This document shows positions 61,338 to 64,000 of a DNA stretch of 64,000 nucleotides, piece by piece (the first letter of the stretch is position 1; each line of letters opens with the position of its first letter). The notes below the pieces were generated by a model that saw only the letters and a program-made list of their open reading frames with translations, was not told where the DNA came from and did not search any database. The stretch is from contig NZ_CP074074.1 of the NCBI RefSeq assembly GCF_045788535.1, positions 1,860,001 to 1,924,000 of the forward strand, given 5' to 3'. Both the position numbers and the translations under genes were made by a program. Source of the DNA: Allotamlana fucoidanivorans. GTDB lineage: Bacteria > Bacteroidota > Bacteroidia > Flavobacteriales > Flavobacteriaceae.

Positions 61338-62879
61338 TTATTTTTTCATGACTTTGTTTAATATACCAAAAACACTGCGAATAAACGTAGCACTTGTGAG
61401 TACCTTTACAATAGGGTTCATTCTTGTGCCTCGTGATTTGGTAGATTTACTACTTTTTTTAGCTTCCGATTTCTTAAGGGCTTCACGTTCTTTTTCCGCT
61501 TTTTCTTTGGCTTCTTCAGCTTCTACTTGTTTTATTTTTGCCGTTAGAAGCTCATAAGCACTTTCGCGATCAATTTCTTCATTGTATTTTTTTACCAATT
61601 TAGATGTTGATAGTAATGCGTTTAACTCTGTTTCGGTAAGAATATCCATTCTACTCATTGGCGCACGCATCATAGTAGCTGCTAAAGGGGTTGGGCGTCC
61701 CTTTTCATCCAAAGCAGAAACAAGGGCTTCTCCAATTCCTAGTGATGTTAAGACTTCTTCGGTATTATAATAGTGAGAATCAGGGTAGTTTTGTGCAGTG
61801 AGCTTTATGGCTTTTCTGTCTTTTGCAGTAAAGGCTCTTAAGGCATGTTGAATTTTTAAACCAAGCTGGCCTAAAACACCTTCAGGGACATCGGTGGGAT
61901 TTTGTGTTACAAAATATAAGCCCACACCTTTACTTCTAATGAGTTTTACAATACTTTCAATTTGATTTAATAACGCTTTTGAGGCTTCATCAAAAATTAA
62001 ATGCGCTTCGTCAATAAACATGATAAGTTCTGGCTGATCACTATCACCCTGTTCAGGAAAAGTAGCATATATTTCGGCCAATAGGCTCAACATAAAAGTT
62101 GAGAAAAGTTTGGGTTTATCTTGAATATCAGTTAATCGAAGGATGTTTATATAGCCTCTGCCATGTTCGTCAATTCTTAGTAAATCTTGCGTATCAAAAG
62201 AGGTTTCTCCAAAAAAAAGATCCGCACCTTGTTGTTCAAGCTCAATAATTTTTCTGAGAATTGCACCAGTGGAAGCTGTAGAAATCCTGCCATAAGATGC
62301 ATTGAATTCTTCTTTACCTTTTTGGGTGGCATATTGCAGTATCTTTTTAAAATCTTTTAAATCTAAAAGAGGCAATTTGTTGTCATCACAATACTGAAAA
62401 ATAACCGATACAATACCAGATTGTGTTTCTGTTAAATCAAGAATTCTTGAAAGTAATACGGGTCCAAATTCACTTATGGTGGCTCTTAAACGAACGCCAT
62501 GTTGCTCAGATAAGGTGAGTATTTCTACAGGGAAGCCTTTCGCATTAAATGGTAAACCAATTTTTTCATGACGCTCATCTATTTTAGGGTGTCCAGGACT
62601 GGGTTGCGCTAAACCACTTAAATCCCCTTTTATATCCATGAGTAATACAGGAATACCTTTGTCACTTAAGTTCTCGGCCAATACTTGTAAAGATTTTGTT
62701 TTTCCTGTTCCTGTTGCTCCAGCAATTAAGCCGTGGCGGTTCATGGTTTTTAACGGAATCTTTACATGAGCACCCGCTAAGGTTTCCCCATTTAACATAG
62801 CTGCTCCTATGGAAATAAAGTCGCCTTTGGTTTTATTGCCTTCAGTGATATAGTTGAAAAACGTTTCCTTGGTTGTCAT
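61338..62879 (-). CDS. HerA-like DUF853 ATPase
   Basis: A 513-residue P-loop ATPase of the HerA-like DUF853 (YjgR) family. Walker A GATGTGKTKSLQVLA near residues 53-67; Walker B LIMFIDEAHLIFDEASKALL near the middle; FVTQNPTDVPEGVLGQLGLKIQHALRAFT typical of the family. The last ~90 residues are highly charged (EAEEAKEKAEKEREALKKSEAKKSSKS). The DNA or protein substrate is unknown. The name helicase is by homology only. Confidence 0.88.
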   Translation of the reverse strand: MTTKETFFNYITEGNKTKGDFISIGAAMLNGETLAGAHVKIPLKTMNRHGLIAGATGTGKTKSLQVLAENLSDKGIPVLLMDIKGDLSGLAQPSPGHPKIDERHEKIGLPFNAKGFPVEILTLSEQHGVRLRATISEFGPVLLSRILDLTETQSGIVSVIFQYCDDNKLPLLDLKDFKKILQYATQKGKEEFNASYGRISTASTGAILRKIIELEQQGADLFFGETSFDTQDLLRIDEHGRGYINILRLTDIQDKPKLFSTFMLSLLAEIYATFPEQGDSDQPELIMFIDEAHLIFDEASKALLNQIESIVKLIRSKGVGLYFVTQNPTDVPEGVLGQLGLKIQHALRAFTAKDRKAIKLTAQNYPDSHYYNTEEVLTSLGIGEALVSALDEKGRPTPLAATMMRAPMSRMDILTETELNALLSTSKLVKKYNEEIDRESAYELLTAKIKQVEAEEAKEKAEKEREALKKSEAKKSSKSTKSRGTRMNPIVKVLTSATFIRSVFGILNKVMKK

Positions 62880-63051
62880 CCTTTTGATTTTGGATAAAAA
62901 TACAGGAAAATTAAAGAAGAAAAAATGGCAGGGAACAAATTTGATTATTTTATGATTTTAGACATTAAAATGAATTGCAGTTTCACTGAATATCAATAAT
63001 AAATGACTATTAATGAAAACTAAAAATGAATAGAATAATTAAAGGAATATG

Positions 63052-63059
63052 TATCTTTG
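63052..63059 (+). promoter_or_regulatory. -7 box of queE, near-leaderless promoter
   Basis: TATCTTTG, an exact TAnnTTTG match ending 7 bases before ATG 63067. Transcription would begin about 0-3 bases before the start codon. This also argues against the upstream in-frame ATG at 63049, which lies before the box. Confidence 0.6.
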
Positions 63060-63066
63060 CGCTCTT

Positions 63067-63696
63067 ATGCAAAAAGAGATAAAAAAACGGGTTGATAAAG
63101 GGGAAATGCTTCCGCTGATGGAAGAATTTTATACCATTCAAGGTGAAGGTTACCATAAGGGGACAGCCGCTTATTTTATAAGAGTTGGTGGTTGTGATGT
63201 GGGATGTCATTGGTGTGATGTAAAAGAAAGTTGGAATGCCGATCTGCATCCGCCAACCGATACGATGAACATTGTTGAGAATGCTAAGAAATACAGTGAT
63301 ACCATTGTGGTTACTGGAGGGGAACCGCTTACTTGGGATATGACGTTTTTAACTCGAGAACTTAAAGCCAGAGGCATGAAAGTTCATATTGAAACCTCTG
63401 GCGCCTATAAATTGACTGGCGAATGGGATTGGATATGCTTGTCTCCCAAAAAGATAAAGTTGCCCACCAAAGAGGTGTATGAAAATGCTAATGAGTTAAA
63501 AGTTATTGTATACAATAAAGACGATTTCAGGTTTGCTGAAGAACAAGCAGCACAAGTAAACCAAGATTGTATTTTGTATTTGCAACCAGAATGGAGCAAA
63601 AGAGATAAGGTAGTTCCTGAAATTGTAGACTACGTTATGGCAAACCCTAAGTGGAAAATCTCACTTCAAACACACAAGTATTTGAATATACCGTAA
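63067..63696 (+). CDS. queE: 7-carboxy-7-deazaguanine synthase
   Basis: Radical-SAM enzyme forming the deazaguanine ring in queuosine synthesis. The radical-SAM cysteines are C43, C47 and C50 (GGCDVGCHWCD), counted from ATG 63067. Other elements are EEFYTIQGEGYHKGTAAYFIR, VVTGGEPLTWD and HIETSGAYKL. Start 63067 is chosen over 63049 because the -7 promoter box overlaps the first codons of the longer form. Length 209 residues fits the family. Preceded by about 170 bp without other features. Confidence 0.93.
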   Translation: MQKEIKKRVDKGEMLPLMEEFYTIQGEGYHKGTAAYFIRVGGCDVGCHWCDVKESWNADLHPPTDTMNIVENAKKYSDTIVVTGGEPLTWDMTFLTRELKARGMKVHIETSGAYKLTGEWDWICLSPKKIKLPTKEVYENANELKVIVYNKDDFRFAEEQAAQVNQDCILYLQPEWSKRDKVVPEIVDYVMANPKWKISLQTHKYLNIP

Positions 63697-63701
63697 AACA
63701 A

Positions 63702-63730
63702 AAAAGCACCAATATTTAGGTGCTTTTGTT
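63702..63730 (+). terminator. Terminator between queE and the DUF2911 gene
   Basis: AAAAGCACC (63702-63710), loop AATATTTA, GGTGCTTTT (63719-63727), then GTTTT. The A/T flanks make it bidirectional for the two convergent genes. Confidence 0.88.
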
Positions 63731-63747
63731 TTGAGTTGTGCTTTTGG

Positions 63748-64000
63748 TTACTTACTAATAGGAACGGTAACTAAAGTTGTGCCCCAAGCCAAGTACATAT
63801 GGTCTGCATCAAAAGTTATGGAGAAGGCTTCAATGCTTTCCCCCTTTGATACGGGTGCATTTACCCTAAGCACATCTTTGCTCTCATCATAAGTGTAAGC
63901 GCCCCACACATCTGTATCACTGTTTAAAATAATAGTCCATTGGCTCTCGTTAGGAATGGTGTATAATGAATAAGTGCCAGCTTTTACCAGAGCACCTCCA
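63748..64000 (-). CDS. DUF2911 protein, C-terminal part only
   Basis: An open frame on the minus strand runs from the window end to TAA at 63748-63750; the start lies beyond 64000. The 83 visible residues include KAGTYSLYTIPNESQWTIIL, NSDTDVWGAYTYDESKDVLR and a C-terminal YLAWGTTLVTVPISK, which match the DUF2911 family of Bacteroidota. Such proteins are usually secreted; the signal region is not visible here. Function unknown. Confidence 0.8.
   Translation of the reverse strand, partial: GGALVKAGTYSLYTIPNESQWTIILNSDTDVWGAYTYDESKDVLRVNAPVSKGESIEAFSITFDADHMYLAWGTTLVTVPISK

Noticed and set aside
63049..63066. Upstream ATG at 63049 as the queE start.
   Set aside because: The added six residues include codons that overlap the -7 promoter box TATCTTTG, so this ATG would not be in the transcript.
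1..64000. CRISPR arrays, rRNA or tRNA genes, insertion sequences, phage genes.
   Set aside because: No regularly spaced direct repeats of 25-40 bp, no tRNA-like T-loop context, and no transposase or phage-like protein was seen. Weak ncRNAs could still be missed by eye.

Overview
The window is AT-rich chromosomal DNA of a member of the Bacteroidota, almost certainly family Flavobacteriaceae; the genus cannot be told from the sequence. The signs are a GldA gliding-motility ATPase, a type IX secretion (T9SS) C-terminal sorting domain, an ECF sigma/FecR/TonB-receptor operon, a DUF1800/DUF1501 pair, a two-polypeptide MetH, Bacteroidota -7 promoter boxes (TAnnTTTG), and almost no Shine-Dalgarno sequences. 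No transposon, phage, CRISPR array, rRNA or tRNA gene was found; this is mostly core chromosome.

Layout. 1-7920: assimilatory sulfate reduction operon (DUF2061 protein, cysH, cysD, cysN, sulfite reductase fused to a HEPN domain, SUMT, siroheme synthase, an FNR-like reductase), with a promoter/operator in front and a strong terminator behind. 8054-9671: overlapping cysE-cysM, which turn the sulfide into cysteine. 9692-10582: a phosphoesterase lipoprotein. 10675-16125: a SAM-I riboswitch heading the methionine cluster (split metH, metF). 16155-18001: two envelope genes. 17987-21266 (minus): ackA-pta. 21457-22353 (minus): gldA. 22630-26731: the phenylalanine/tyrosine operon (prephenate dehydratase, aminotransferase, prephenate dehydrogenase, DAHP synthase-chorismate mutase), preceded by what looks like a complete ribosome-mediated attenuator with an aromatic-rich leader peptide. 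26854-38974: housekeeping genes (rsgA, dtd, mazG, aroA, queA, rlmN, polyprenyl synthase) and two DUF3857/transglutaminase-fold proteins. 39048-44387: a CtlX-type hydrolase, a TPR histidine kinase and argS. 44414-55068: accessory envelope region with lipoproteins, DUF1501/DUF1800 genes (DUF1800 broken by one in-frame TGA), TonB receptor, FecR and ECF sigma factor. 55279-63696: ffh, folD, rluF, small envelope genes, a HerA-like ATPase and queE. The window ends inside a DUF2911 gene.

The main biosynthetic blocks connect: sulfate to sulfide to cysteine to methionine, with siroheme made inside the sulfur operon and folate one-carbon units supplied through metF and folD. Three blocks carry different kinds of cis control: a candidate repressor site (cys), a riboswitch (met) and a translation-coupled attenuator (phe/tyr).

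The observations most worth checking are the Phe/Tyr attenuator at 22630-22760, a matched pair of ECF-like promoters at 52614-52646 and 53249-53282, the in-frame TGA in the DUF1800 gene, paired 7-bp tandem repeats before folD and cysN, and a 19-codon ORF in the queA leader.
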